A stretch of 64,000 nucleotides of DNA, taken from the NCBI GenBank assembly GCA_005281725.1, contig SSBO01000009.1, positions 11,339,843 to 11,403,842 on the forward strand, in the 5' to 3' direction. A model generated the notes under the pieces. The model was not told the DNA's origin. It did not search any database and saw only the letters and a list, made by a program, of their open reading frames with translations. This document shows, one piece after another, positions 49,101 to 60,660 of this stretch; within the stretch, counting starts at the first letter, position 1, and each line of letters begins with the position of its first letter. A program made the translations under genes and the position numbers. The DNA is from Wuchereria bancrofti. Its lineage: Eukaryota; Nematoda; Chromadorea; Rhabditida; Onchocercidae.

Positions 49101-51327
49101 AAATAATCTAAATTTATCAATCGAGCATTTGCGAAAATGTTATGGAAAGACATGAGTATCAGTAAGTAAACACTGCTAGAAGAGATCCATTTTCGGGAAA
49201 ATACTAAGTAACGGAAGAATTTGAATGATGATGGAAAGATTATTTGCTATTGATTATTAAAGGTGGATAATTGCCAGGAAGTCAATATGGCCACATGATA
49301 TGTTGTGGAGATGAAGGAAGGAGAAGATCGATCGTATTAGTAATTATCATAATTGAGAGCAAGTTATGTCGTTTGATTTGATGATATTATCAGCGACAGA
49401 AATCATTTTTGAGAAATCGACGATCGTTATTAGGGATGTAAGATGACCTTGCACGTCCTTTCTTGCTCCTGCCTCTTCCACAACCTTACCTCTCAATTCC
49501 AGTCCCTACATCATCTTATTTGTACTTTACGAGTTCAATCCTCTCCTTCTTCTCGGTAAGAAATATCTTATCATCTCATTTCAAAAAAGGTTATCATGAA
49601 TTTCTGATCAGTTCCTTTGATGACTGACTGATATTATCATTTCTCACCAGTCAATTGCTTATCTTTGGTGAAACATCCGGTGCTTTTCTGAAGTGGTCAG
49701 AATTAATGATGAATACTTATTTCAAATTCAGGATAAAATCTCAAAGATGAAATCCTAAGCTTTAGTAAAAGATAAAATACTAATTTCAAAAAGGAGGACC
49801 GTGAAACAGCAAATGAAAACAATGCGTGAATTATCGCAAAAATTGAAAACGTAACTTTGAGTAGGGATTTAAATGATTAGTGTTTTCAAGAGCAATTCTT
49901 GTCAAGAGCAATCTGATGAAATTCCTACAAACCACAGATGATATAGGCTATTCTGTTAATGTGACATGCTGCTTACAGAAAAGTAGCTGACAAAAGCGCA
50001 TTTATAATGCAATACTAAAATGATAGTGTTTTTAAAATCACTTTTCTCATTCATTGACAAGATGAGCTGGCCAAAATCATTTTAGTGATGCTTCTTCATT
50101 AGCTTCAACGTTTCAGCTCATTCGCCGCCTACTCTTTTCGTTTTTCTAATGAAATGACACTATCACATCAAACAGTAACGAAGGTTATAAATCAGAAAGT
50201 CTTTACTGACCCATCTTGATGTTATCAATATGTCACATTATCTCTTATGCCTTTGCTCACAACAAAAATACTCATTAGCCACGACTCAAAAATATTTGCA
50301 GCATTTTCAGTGCTTCATTAATTTATTACAGTCACTTTTACACTTACAGTTAGGACGTAGAATGATCTATGAACGAATCCATCCCTTCTCAATGGTCTCT
50401 CAAAAGTTCAGAGGAGTCAAGAGATTGATTACTCATAACAATCTGGAAACGGACAACATTTGGTTCATTTCATACGGTTGTGATAGCTGTGTTTTTGCTA
50501 GCAACTGATCAAATGAGGTTGTTCCGTGACTACGCCATGCTCCTGAACTGGATAGCTGAATTGTTAATCAAGTTGATGAAATAAAACCAAAAAAGCATTT
50601 GCGCTAGAACAGTTAATGTATAATTTTTCACGGGAGCCAAGAATAGTCCAGATTAGCATATGGACAATTCAGATCAATTCAGCTAAATTAAGTCAGATGA
50701 CAAATTACAGAGTATAACTTCTGCTTGAGGCACGAAACCATTCTTATTTATAAATTACAGGTTATACTGTTTTAGTTCAGCAAAACTAACTATATGTAAA
50801 AAAAAAAAAGGAAAAAGGAAAAAAACTACTTCACCAAAAGCATCTCGTTTTACTAAGACATCATCAGCATGGATGATAATTCAATCAGTATGATAAAACA
50901 ATGCTTCTGGCTATATATGAATATTTTTCACATCAGTCTAAAGTGCACTCGAGCTTCCGAAAATTTAGGATTTTGAAGAACCAAATGGAGGAATTAAAAT
51001 TTGGAACGGAATGCAGGGAATGCAATAATGACGGATCGATTAAGGCTCAATGCTTTATTACAACGCTTAACCATCATCATGAGAACAGTATTCAAATTTC
51101 AAGAGAAAATGGACTTTTTAGGGTTCAGATTAACTGTTCTTGATAGTATAGCTTTCTTTCTTGAATATTAAACTTCAAGAAATTGCCCTCCTTAAATTTC
51201 CAACCTGAAATACGCAAACTATTTCATATATATGAAATGTGGGCTATTTCCTGGATACGGTGATATGAGATGCAATTCAATCATGATGTATCATTAATCA
51301 ATGAATACATTTATAATACATAAAAAA

Positions 51328-54300
51328 TTAAGTAACAGTAGTTGTTAACGCCTTTTTTTTAATTTCGTAGCTATAAGAACAATTAGCTGACACAAGCCTT
51401 AACAACTTCTGGACAGCATCCGTCAACTGGCAATCCATTTCATCTTGTTGCGATAACTTGAATCTCGTTAGATTGTCTTCCACTTTTGCGAAGCTCAATT
51501 CATCACTTTCTGTTAAGCTCCATAAAAAGTCAGTGAGTGCTTTTTGCTAGAAAAAGTTGAAATGAAGATTGCTAAATCTTTGGTTTGGTAACTGCTACAA
51601 TACGATTGATAAAAGCTATCACTCTTTGTCGATCATTCTGTGTTTCTCACTTCACATCTTCCTAGTTTTTTGTTTACTGCTGATGATGCCAAATGTAGAT
51701 GTAAAATGTTTTTCAAAACCGGAATCTATTTTATCTACCTGATGATATTATGCAGTCCAGTTTTTGCATCCGTCTCAGTTTCATCTTTATGAAAGCTTCA
51801 GAGATAATAGATAAGGTAGAGCCGAACGAAAATATCGGCTATTTAATTTGAAATAATTGAGTTTCATGGAAAATGAGACTGGATAATAAACAAAGAATGA
51901 AAAGTCTTCTATAGCGAGATGAGTTCATGACCATAATTTCCCGAATCTTTGATACGTTACTTCGCTATCTTTTTGGGAATTTAATTGCAACGCTAATGAA
52001 AATTGGACCTCACCTGCATAATTTTCCGCTTCAGCGCCTCGATGATACCAACCTGAGCTGTAAATTGTTCTTCAAGTTGTTCGCTGTACTCACGAATTTG
52101 TTCTAATTCTACCACACTATCATCATTTCTTTCTTGTCTTTCTGATTCCAATTTGGCTACACGACTTCTCAGCTTTGAAATTTCGTCTTCATACTCGTGC
52201 ACCGTTTTCAAAGCGCACGAAAGACGATAGCGATATTCTTCAAAACGACGTTCCAAATCTGTCCTGAAATTGTGTCAATTTAGTACAATTAATAAAAGTA
52301 GCAGTAGTAATTAGTGGACTTTTCCTTATAAAATTTATCTTGAAATTATGAGGTTTTGATCAGTCTAGACTAATGATTAAACATGTGCTACAAGTTGTAA
52401 AGGAGACCCGTTTGTTCACTTCACTATCGAAATGATAGTTTAAATGACCTCCTAAACCAAATATGCTTGAGAATAAGCTAGCATTAAAACACTTAACTTA
52501 CTTTATTTCAGGCCTTATATCTTCTTTTAATCGTTGTATTTCATCCAGAGCAGTGCCATGTTCCACCTGTAATCTAGCGTTTTTCTTTTCCAACAATTTC
52601 ATTTCTTCCTCCTTCTTTGCCAGAATTTCCTTAAAGTCTACTGAATATTTAACTTTCTTACTTCCTCACAACAATGATTGAAAGAACGAACTGCTTGCGA
52701 TGCAAACGTTACCCTGTAATTGCACGTAAAATTTGTCTACCTCAAATTGTTGTAAGGATTCCGTGTGCTTTCGTATCTGGCAGCGTAACTCATTATTTTC
52801 ATCCATACAACATTGCATTTCAGTTTTCATCTTAGCGATTCGACTTAAATAAATGCATCGACAAGTACAAACACAGGTGTTATTTTTAAATTCCATTTGG
52901 ATTATGCAAATTTCATATGCTAGCTTACTATTGAAATGTTCGATGTTTCAATAAAACCATGAAAAGTTTGAATGAAAAATATCAGAGATCACTTAACCCT
53001 TCTTGTTCAGAACCTTTATCGCCTTGTAGAGTCAGCTGTTCATCCTTCTGTTGTAGTAGATATCGTAACTTACCCATTTCTTTGGACATTCTATTTACTT
53101 CACCATTCAGCTGAATAAGCTCATTTGAATGTCAATTTTAGACAAAAATTAGTAACAAAACTGAGAAGTTAAAATCAGATGGTTTCCTTTCAGGAACAAT
53201 TCAATGTAGGTCTAATGGTTTACGGATTTGGTTTGCCTTCTAGATAAGTGAGCATATCAGAAAACATGTACAAACCATTTGCTTCTCTGAATCGAGCTCA
53301 ACTTCTCGCTTTCGCAACATCTCTACTTCCATTTGTAAATCCTGAAAACACTACCGTAATTTAAAGTGTTGTTTTTGTCGAGTAATGATTTCCCATTTTT
53401 AGTCTAACTGGCAGAACTAACTCAACCAAAAAAAAACAAGCAAGATTTGAAATAATCGTCTATTCTTTCAATTTATTAGCATTAGTGGGTTTCCTTTCAC
53501 CATAATTAATGATTCGTAAGTGTTGAATGCAAGAAACAATTTCGATCTCTGATCAATGAATGACTTTTTCAATTTCCAACAAAAAAGCGCTGACATTTTT
53601 CTTTTTTTGCTTTGAATATGATTGCTCGACTTGCTCCTCAAGGTCTTGTATTTTTGTCGCACTTTCAGTTTCTTTCAGCGCAAACTGATACATTTTCTGC
53701 TCTGTATCTATTTTGAGATGTAGCAATTGCTGAAAGGGAATTTTTGAAGATGCAAATGAAATCGTTGCTTCAATGTTTCGTCGTAAATTGCTAAGAATAA
53801 CTTTAAGGATTGAAATAATTTGATGAAGGGATCAAAAATTTTTCATTAAAAAAAAAAGAAAAAAAACTTCAAAATAAAGGTTATGATCTACGTCTTCCAA
53901 ATGTTCGATATATGTGAGCATTTGTTGGACAAGCTCTCTTTGTTTTATATTTAACGATGCTGATCGACGCAGATTGATCAGTTCACATTTCCGATTGCAA
54001 GCTTCTCCAAAATCCTGCAAAAAAAAAAAAAAAAAGCTGAAAGAAAATGTTTTCCTGTTTCAGCATCGTCAAACGTCTCAGCATTTTCAAGACTTCTTGT
54101 CATTTCCTATCGATTTTCCTCTTAAAATCTTACTGATAGAGGTGACATTTGACTAAGAAACGTGCATTCATCTTCCTCATTGATCCACGAATCCGTCATC
54201 GTATCCTTGCTTACCGACTCCCTCAATGTTTGTCGTTCCTAAACAAAGTTCAGTACAAGATCTCTCCATCTCTCCAGTAAAACAATGAGGACAGACCTTT

Positions 54301-57300
54301 AACGACAACCCAATTTTCATTCTGATGGCTTACAATAATTACAACAGGTTCAGTTTAATCCAACATGCACACATTCAAAAGGAAAAACTAAATGAGATTG
54401 GGAAAAATGAAGAATCATAAAATTGTTTTCACTCATAATAGATTTATTGTTGTCATTGCTTCTTCCTTCCAAGGGACAGTACACATAAGAACAAGAAAAG
54501 GAAAGAGCAGACGTAATGAATAAGATGAAAAATTCCTGCATTGCACTTTTTAAATTGCAAAGGAAATCATGCATTTTTCCTTACTGTCAGAATTACGTAT
54601 TTATTGTTAGGGAGCAATCGCTAGTTTGTAAATATTGACGTTTCAGGATAACTGAAAAGAGAGGAAAGAAACTCTAGAATCTGAACTTCCGGTTGCTCAC
54701 TGATTTGATAGCATAATTACTGATGGGCGCTTCTATACAATCATCTGAAAAGCATCATGATGCTGACATCCTGCGTAATCTAATTCCGATTTTCCGATTT
54801 TCGCTAACCAAAAGTTGCCGTCTTCATATCAGTTATATTTACCTGCATTTATCAGGCATAACTGTATGATGAAGCATCCGGACAGGCTTTAGTTAATAAC
54901 ACAATTAGCATACCAATATCAGTTAGGAAAAAATATCAATAAATAAAATATGCACCAGTGAAAAAGTTGGTTTTGAAAAGCAAACTGAAATCAAAGCTTC
55001 ACACCTCAAATTCATGCTCCATGTTTTCTTTATTCTCTAGAATTTGAAATTCCAATAATTCGTTCATTTCTTTGGACTCAATAAGTTCCGCTTCCATACT
55101 TTCCATTTTGGAGCGTTGTTCCATGACCTGATCCTGTAGTCTAGCGATGCTATCCAGCAATTCCATCGTATTTTCCGACTAAACTAATAAAGTCACTTAC
55201 AGGTGAATTGTATCCAGATAACATTTCGAACATATCGTGTCACATAACCTTGATATGTGATGCAGTTTGAGTTAAAAAAAAAAAAAAATGGATTTATGTT
55301 TATTTATATTTTTTTTCACTACTAGATCGTTGATTTTCTCTTGTGCTTTAGATGAAGAAGCTGTTCTAAAATTTTTTATTACAAAAATTTGCATAGAAAA
55401 AATTTTACACGTTGCTCAGAGGAACGTCATTAGTGTAAAGAGCTGTTTAGAATGAGAATTTAAATTCCTCTAATATTACCTAGAAACGACAAAGGAACAA
55501 AACCTTAAGATCATTATTCCAGATTAATCATCATTATCATTCAACTTTCGTCAAGTTTTGTTAGTTGTAAGTAAAAAGGGTTATTAAGCAACAAAGAGTA
55601 ATTACATTTTTCTAAATTTAGCTCAATTCATCATGTGCGGTAAAATAGATTGAACAGCTAATCTACACATTCTTTATTCACTTATGCTTACTTAATTTCA
55701 TTAATAGGTAAAGCTAGTAAATTTGAAAATTCTGTTCATTCGATGATTTTCTTCCAAGTGCTGGATGTGAGCACTAAAATGAAGAGTTAAGTTATTTGTT
55801 TACTACGAGATATAAGTTAGACTGCTTGCGTAAGGTAGAATTCTCCTAAAAAAATGCTTATAAGTTATCCACAACACGTAGCAGCACGTACGTTGAATCA
55901 AACTTATAATGTTAGCCGTTAAAAAATTCACTTTGTAGATCAATCGATTAATATGCCATGCTCACTTAAAATTACGTATTAGTAGTAAGTGACAATAAAT
56001 CACTGATATGGTTTACTTGTAACTGTTGCTGCTCGATGACAACCTGTTGTTGAGCAATTGTTGTTTGGGCGCAAATTAGCTGATGTCTTAGAAGTTGATC
56101 ATCTTCAAGCGCATATTCACCCGTTTTCAGTACTGACAACGTTCGTCGAAGCTGTTCACCTTCGCGAGCGATTTGCTGATAACCGTTTTCAATATCTTTA
56201 TCTAGCGCCTGTAATTTAATGTGAAACTGTAAGTAAATTAAATCTAAACTAAAAACGTGTCAATGTTTGTAGGTCTTTTTATCATTATTGTTTTTTGCAT
56301 TAAGAAAAACTTCACCACATTGTTGTTCATAATGTCTTTAATTTTAAATTTATTGATAAAATGGAAAAGTTATTTTCAAAACAAAAGCAATCCAAGGACA
56401 GTTTATTTATTCTAAAGTTCGAAAAGAAAAACTGTTTTCAGGATTGAGTACTTCGTTCAAGTCTTCTGTAATAGTGTTTAGTGAGATAGAACTTTCAGCG
56501 GAGCAATCAGATCCACCGAATGATGATTGCCTGTCCTCTTCAGTTTCGCCATTTTTTCGAGAAGATATACATTTCCTCAACCTCTTGAATTTTTGAACCA
56601 ACAAATCATAACGACGGTCCTTCTCCTGAAATTTTCAAAAGAGAAATCGATGAATCCACCAATAGTTATCATTATTCTTCATTATCAGAATTTACTACTA
56701 ATTTCAGTGCCACTCCTGAAGTGAGTTATCATTTGCTTTACTTTCATAATCACAAATTATTATCATTTTTCTTATCTCCATTATGAAAGCTACAAAAAAA
56801 AAAAAAGCAAAAATATATATCAGTCAGTAGGAAGTAAGCGGAAATATTTCCAACACGAAAAGACTTACCAAGCCTGCTTGCCTTAATGCAGTAATACATT
56901 TGGAGTACTCCAACACTTGATTTCTATACCTGTCTAATTCTTCCAGTTTTTCAGGAAAAGCCCTTCTCTCTTTCAGGTTCTGATTATCCTTAACCAACCT
57001 TTCGTAGTCATCCTTCTGAAAATTTCGTTTATAAATTGATGGAGTAGCAGAAATCTGTCACAATACTTAGCAGTACACATTCATCACTAATGGAAACTAA
57101 CCAACGTTAAGAAATCATCCTGAGAATGGCACAACTTCTGCTCACAGTGCTTCATTTCATTTTGAAGTATACGATTTCGCTCAGTTAATCGACGATTTTG
57201 TTCGATCAATGGCCGTTGGATTCGTTCCATTTCAACAATTTTTTTATTCTAGAATTGAATTAACTAACCTAATTGAATTAAGTTAAAAAACTGGAGAAAA

Positions 57301-59932
57301 TCCAGAATTTTTAGACAAATTGTGACAAGTAGTAACTGTAATGGGTATCAAATATGGATCAGAAGAACAACAAGATAATTTTAAAAAGTTGACCAATTCA
57401 GCTTTGATTTGGTTCATTTCGGAATTGACAATTTCGGCATCGGCTAGGCGTTTCGAAGTATCATCCAGTTTTTGCTGCCATCGTATACGATCTCTTTCAT
57501 AATCTTCTTTGCTCATCTAATTATAGTTACAGTAATAATATACGGATGATAATATTAGTATTGAAATTTAATAATGAAAGAAAAATTGCAAATGAACAAT
57601 TTGCTTATGTATTTCTGATTCCTGTATGCATGAATGATGGATGAGAACTAATCATTTAAGAAGTAAAACATTTTAGCACAATGTGTGTCAACATGCATCA
57701 CGCAAAATAGCACACTACTATTCTTTACTTTTCTAATTATTAATGTCGCCAACTTGCCATTCAGAGATAAGCTGTGAAATTTTTTGAAAAAGTAACAATT
57801 TTTTAAAATCCAAAGGTCATGTAATCGTTTCATTTAGTGAAAACATCTGTTTGAAAGAAGTAAAGAATGAAAGAGCTGTTTCCACATTTTTTTTAAATCA
57901 GAGTAAGCAATGCATCCTCAAATTAATGAACTCCTTACAATGATTTAGTTAATAAGAGTTCGAGCTAGTGAATGATGTTTAAAGACGTAGGTACCGCCAA
58001 CGAATTAATGAATCATTGCAATGGAGGACGCAAGCTGATGATTAAGCTACTTTTGATAGTAAAGTTATAGTTCATAGTCCATGAAATAGATTATAAAGCA
58101 GATCATGATCATTGTGTCATCGACGAATACTAGCTACTCGAAGAAAACAAAACCTTTCTCAATGTTGGATTTAATAATTGTCACACCAAAATCAGCAGTG
58201 ATCAGTAACTGTGAATTATTTGTTGCGGTTAAAATGAGTATTTGTGAATATAGTTGGAGAGATTTGACAATGAAGGTTTTCAATCATTACTGTGTCCAAA
58301 CCTCGAGATTTTGTTTCTAGCAAAAAAATCTCAACTACTTCTCAGTGTCTCTGTGCTAATTAATGATAGTTGGGTTGTGTTGACATCTGATTCGGCAGCT
58401 TCAAACAAGTTAAGAGGACACATCACTAATGCTATTCGCTCTGACCTGTTACTTCTAGAGTGGAGAAAGACTTTATGAGGTAGCCAACGAACACTGAATA
58501 TTTACAAGGATGGCATATTGATCAAACGAAAAGACTCCAGAGAATACGTGTAGTTCGATAAAAGGATAACTTGAAAAAAGAAATTAAGAATTACGAAAAA
58601 GTTAGAAGGATTTGTAATTTAAGGAAAAGTTAGATGTGCTTGCAATATTCATTATTCAGAAAAAGGAAGGAAATTACGACAAATATCGGAAAGATGCAAA
58701 CTTCTTCGTCCTCTATCGAAGCATTTTTATAATGGAAAATTGTGAACGATGCGATGGAACAGATAAAGATAACATATGTTGAGGGAACAGGTGTAATTTT
58801 GTGGAGCTAAGATCTGTTGCTTGTCGTTCCTCTGTTGAAAACTGTGCTTTATAATTTTTTTTCAAACAGACCAATCTTAATTGCTCCCATACAGAATGAT
58901 AAATCACTCTTTATCGGACCTCCTTTGCAAAACATTTCTAATACAAATCAAATATTATTACGTAAACAACGTGAGCATGCTTACTTCTACTTCGCCAGAT
59001 TTTTGGGTTTTCATTACTTCAACATTTCCGCAAATGTTCCCGAGGGATTGGTAATACTTGCAATTATTTCATATGAAACATGAACTTTATTTCGACTAAC
59101 AGTTCATACCACCTACTTCCAGCATGCCATTCGTCTTGGATATGAAAATTGAATTTGCAAGCTATTAGAACTAATGAGCAGTCCTGACGAGTGCCTCAAA
59201 ATTTGAATAACAAAAAAGAAAAATGGTCCAACCAATAATTCGATTTAGCAAAAATTATAACATTAATAAACGACATGCAACGGCTGGTCAACAGCGCCAC
59301 TCACTTTACGTTCAGATTAATGGACCTAAATTTTAACCATCATTTTCAAAGAATTTGATTTCACATAAACAGAACGAAGAGTTACCAAATTTAATTTTCT
59401 TGATAAGATTCATCAGCACTTCCCTCAATACATTGCTTTTTCACTTTACCATCAACTAAGAATGACAAAAATCATTTATTTAACAGTAGTAGTTTACAGT
59501 AGCGCTTCCCTGTGCTGCACTTTTGAATACTACTTCTCTACAACGCAACTTATGCTACCTGCCCGAAAAAGTTTCAGTTTTTGACTTTAGAATTAGCTCA
59601 TTTAAAATTAACTTATTCAACAATATGTTTGAAATGAAACATCTGCGAAATTTCGCAGATCTGAACAGTTGACACATTTTAATACCAGATATGTGTCCTA
59701 CTCACGATTTCGTCCAGAAATGAATTTGTCAGTTAACGACATGGATCAAATCAGGATGAAATTCCAAATAACGTACGATTTTGATTTCAACACAACAAAA
59801 TAAAAATGAAAAGAGCACCATTGTTGAACTGCCAAACACGGAATTCTGCTGTTTTTGCATATTCCTGACAGCATTGTTCTTCGACAATGTCCCATAGCCA
59901 CTTGATGAGGGCGAGCTACATGTTGAAGTCAT
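51328..59932 (-). CDS. Long coiled-coil protein of unknown identity, at least 16 exons
   Basis: Exons (5' to 3'): 59932-59819, 57516-57394, 57248-57102, 57015-56869, 56625-56452, 56208-56017, 55178-55005, 54238-54134, 54014-53892, 53729-53595, 53341-53276, 53119-52998, 52843-52741, 52629-52502, 52263-52014, 51546-51328. Almost all are phase 0 with good GT-AG signals, giving about 770 residues. The N-terminus is short and Ser-rich (MTSTCSSPSSSGYGTLSKNN). The rest is heptad-rich coiled coil, for example DRIRWQQKLDDTSKRLADAE, LIEQNRRLTERNRIL, ERLVKDNQNLKERR and EDEISKLRSRVAKLESERQE, broken by a Ser/Thr-rich linker near 56.5 kb (GGSDCSAESSISL) and an acidic patch in exon 54238-54134. No membrane segment, motor or nucleotide-binding motif. 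Such proteins are usually scaffolds or tethers at centrosome, Golgi or synapse; I cannot assign one. Exon 56625 also reads through to TAA at 56407, a possible alternative short 3' end. Extra exons in the 2.3-kb first intron cannot be excluded. Confidence 0.85.
58105..59049 (+). CDS. Diverged trypsin-like (S1) protein, nested on the opposite strand (tentative)
   Basis: It lies inside the first intron of the coiled-coil gene, on the other strand. Exon 1 is about 58105-58234 (STNTSYSKKTKPFSML, then CELFVAVKM). Intron 58235-58320 (GTATTTG donor, TTTGTTTCTAG acceptor, phase 1). Exon 2 runs from 58321 (SQLLLSVSVLINDSWVVLTS) to about 58450-58480. A third exon, 58872-59049 after TTTTTTTCAAACAG, reads LIAPIQNDKSLFIGPPLQN, then ARFLGFHYFNISANVPEGL, with donor GTAATA. 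The exon 2 segment matches the S1 pattern around the active-site His (hydrophobic strand, LI..xWVLTAAHC), but the Cys and the AAHC box are replaced by SDSAAS, so the product would not be a protease. A possible further exon at 60516-60650 (NFCAGKCDRMNKWEPDAE) recalls the S1 CAG segment, but its phase to the next exon fails. Possibly a pseudoprotease or a decayed gene. Confidence 0.4.
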
Positions 59933-60389
59933 TTGCTATCGTTCAATGGCCTGCAAAAGATGTTTGAAATCAAAATTTTATATTTTAGAACACGATTAAA
60001 TATGAACGAGCTTGGATACAAGTTAATGCCTTATTTGGCAAACAGAACTGCAATTGAAGTTTAGGTTCATTCCGAAGCCTTTTGATCATACAAGCTGATT
60101 TGGGCAAGAATCGATATCCGTAACAAATGAAACGATATCTAAATAATGTTGACATATCTGCTGCTATAATACTTACTGATTAGAAAGAGACATCAGAAGG
60201 ACGAAATGCTACTCAGTGTAAAGTGACAATTCCTTTTCTACTTTTTAGTAAAAATGATAATCGAAAAGCAAATTGCGAATGAATGACATGAATTAGTATT
60301 TTAAACCATGTGGAATAAAGACAAACAGTGCCACATAATAGTAATCTGCTATGGAGATTACCTGTAATTTTCATGCCGCTATAATTGCG

Positions 60390-60660
60390 CTTAAAGAATG
60401 AAAATTTGCACAAAGAATGAAAAAGGTGGCACGAAGAAGGACGATGCAGTATAAGAAATATGCGCCTGCTCTTGCGAAGAAGGAACACCACCACCACCAC
60501 CACCATTACACCGTGCTCCATCGGTCGTACAACATATATAGCCACCAACTTCTGTGCTGGGAAATGTGATCGAATGAACAAATGGGAACCGGATGCCGAA
60601 GTGCATATGAAATCACCCGGAACAATAGCCTCCTTTTCCAGACAGTAAGCATTTTTTACC
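60390..60660. other. Region open on both strands with CAC/GGT triplet run
   Basis: A short (CAC)n run at 60487-60505. On the minus strand one frame reads STEVGGYICCTTDGARCN, Cys-rich-domain-like, before a Gly run. On the plus strand a frame reads NFCAGKCDRMNKWEPDAE and ends at a good donor (AGACA|GTAAGC). Only one can be real, and I cannot decide which. Confidence 0.3.

Larger units (their letters stand above)
42711..51327. other. Large gene-poor interval, with a G+C-richer block at 43.3-45.7 kb
   Basis: It lies between the 5' end of the kinase gene and the 3' end of the coiled-coil gene. The 43.3-45.7 kb part is visibly richer in G+C and simple repeats, and has several long overlapping open frames on both strands (for example 43357-43782 plus, 45153-45695 minus, 45423-45710 plus). 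Frames that overlap in all phases on both strands are expected from composition alone, and none shows splice logic or a known domain. From 45.8 to 51.3 kb no exon was supported. Frames at 46864, 50230 and 50901 (plus) are weak candidates only. Confidence 0.5.
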
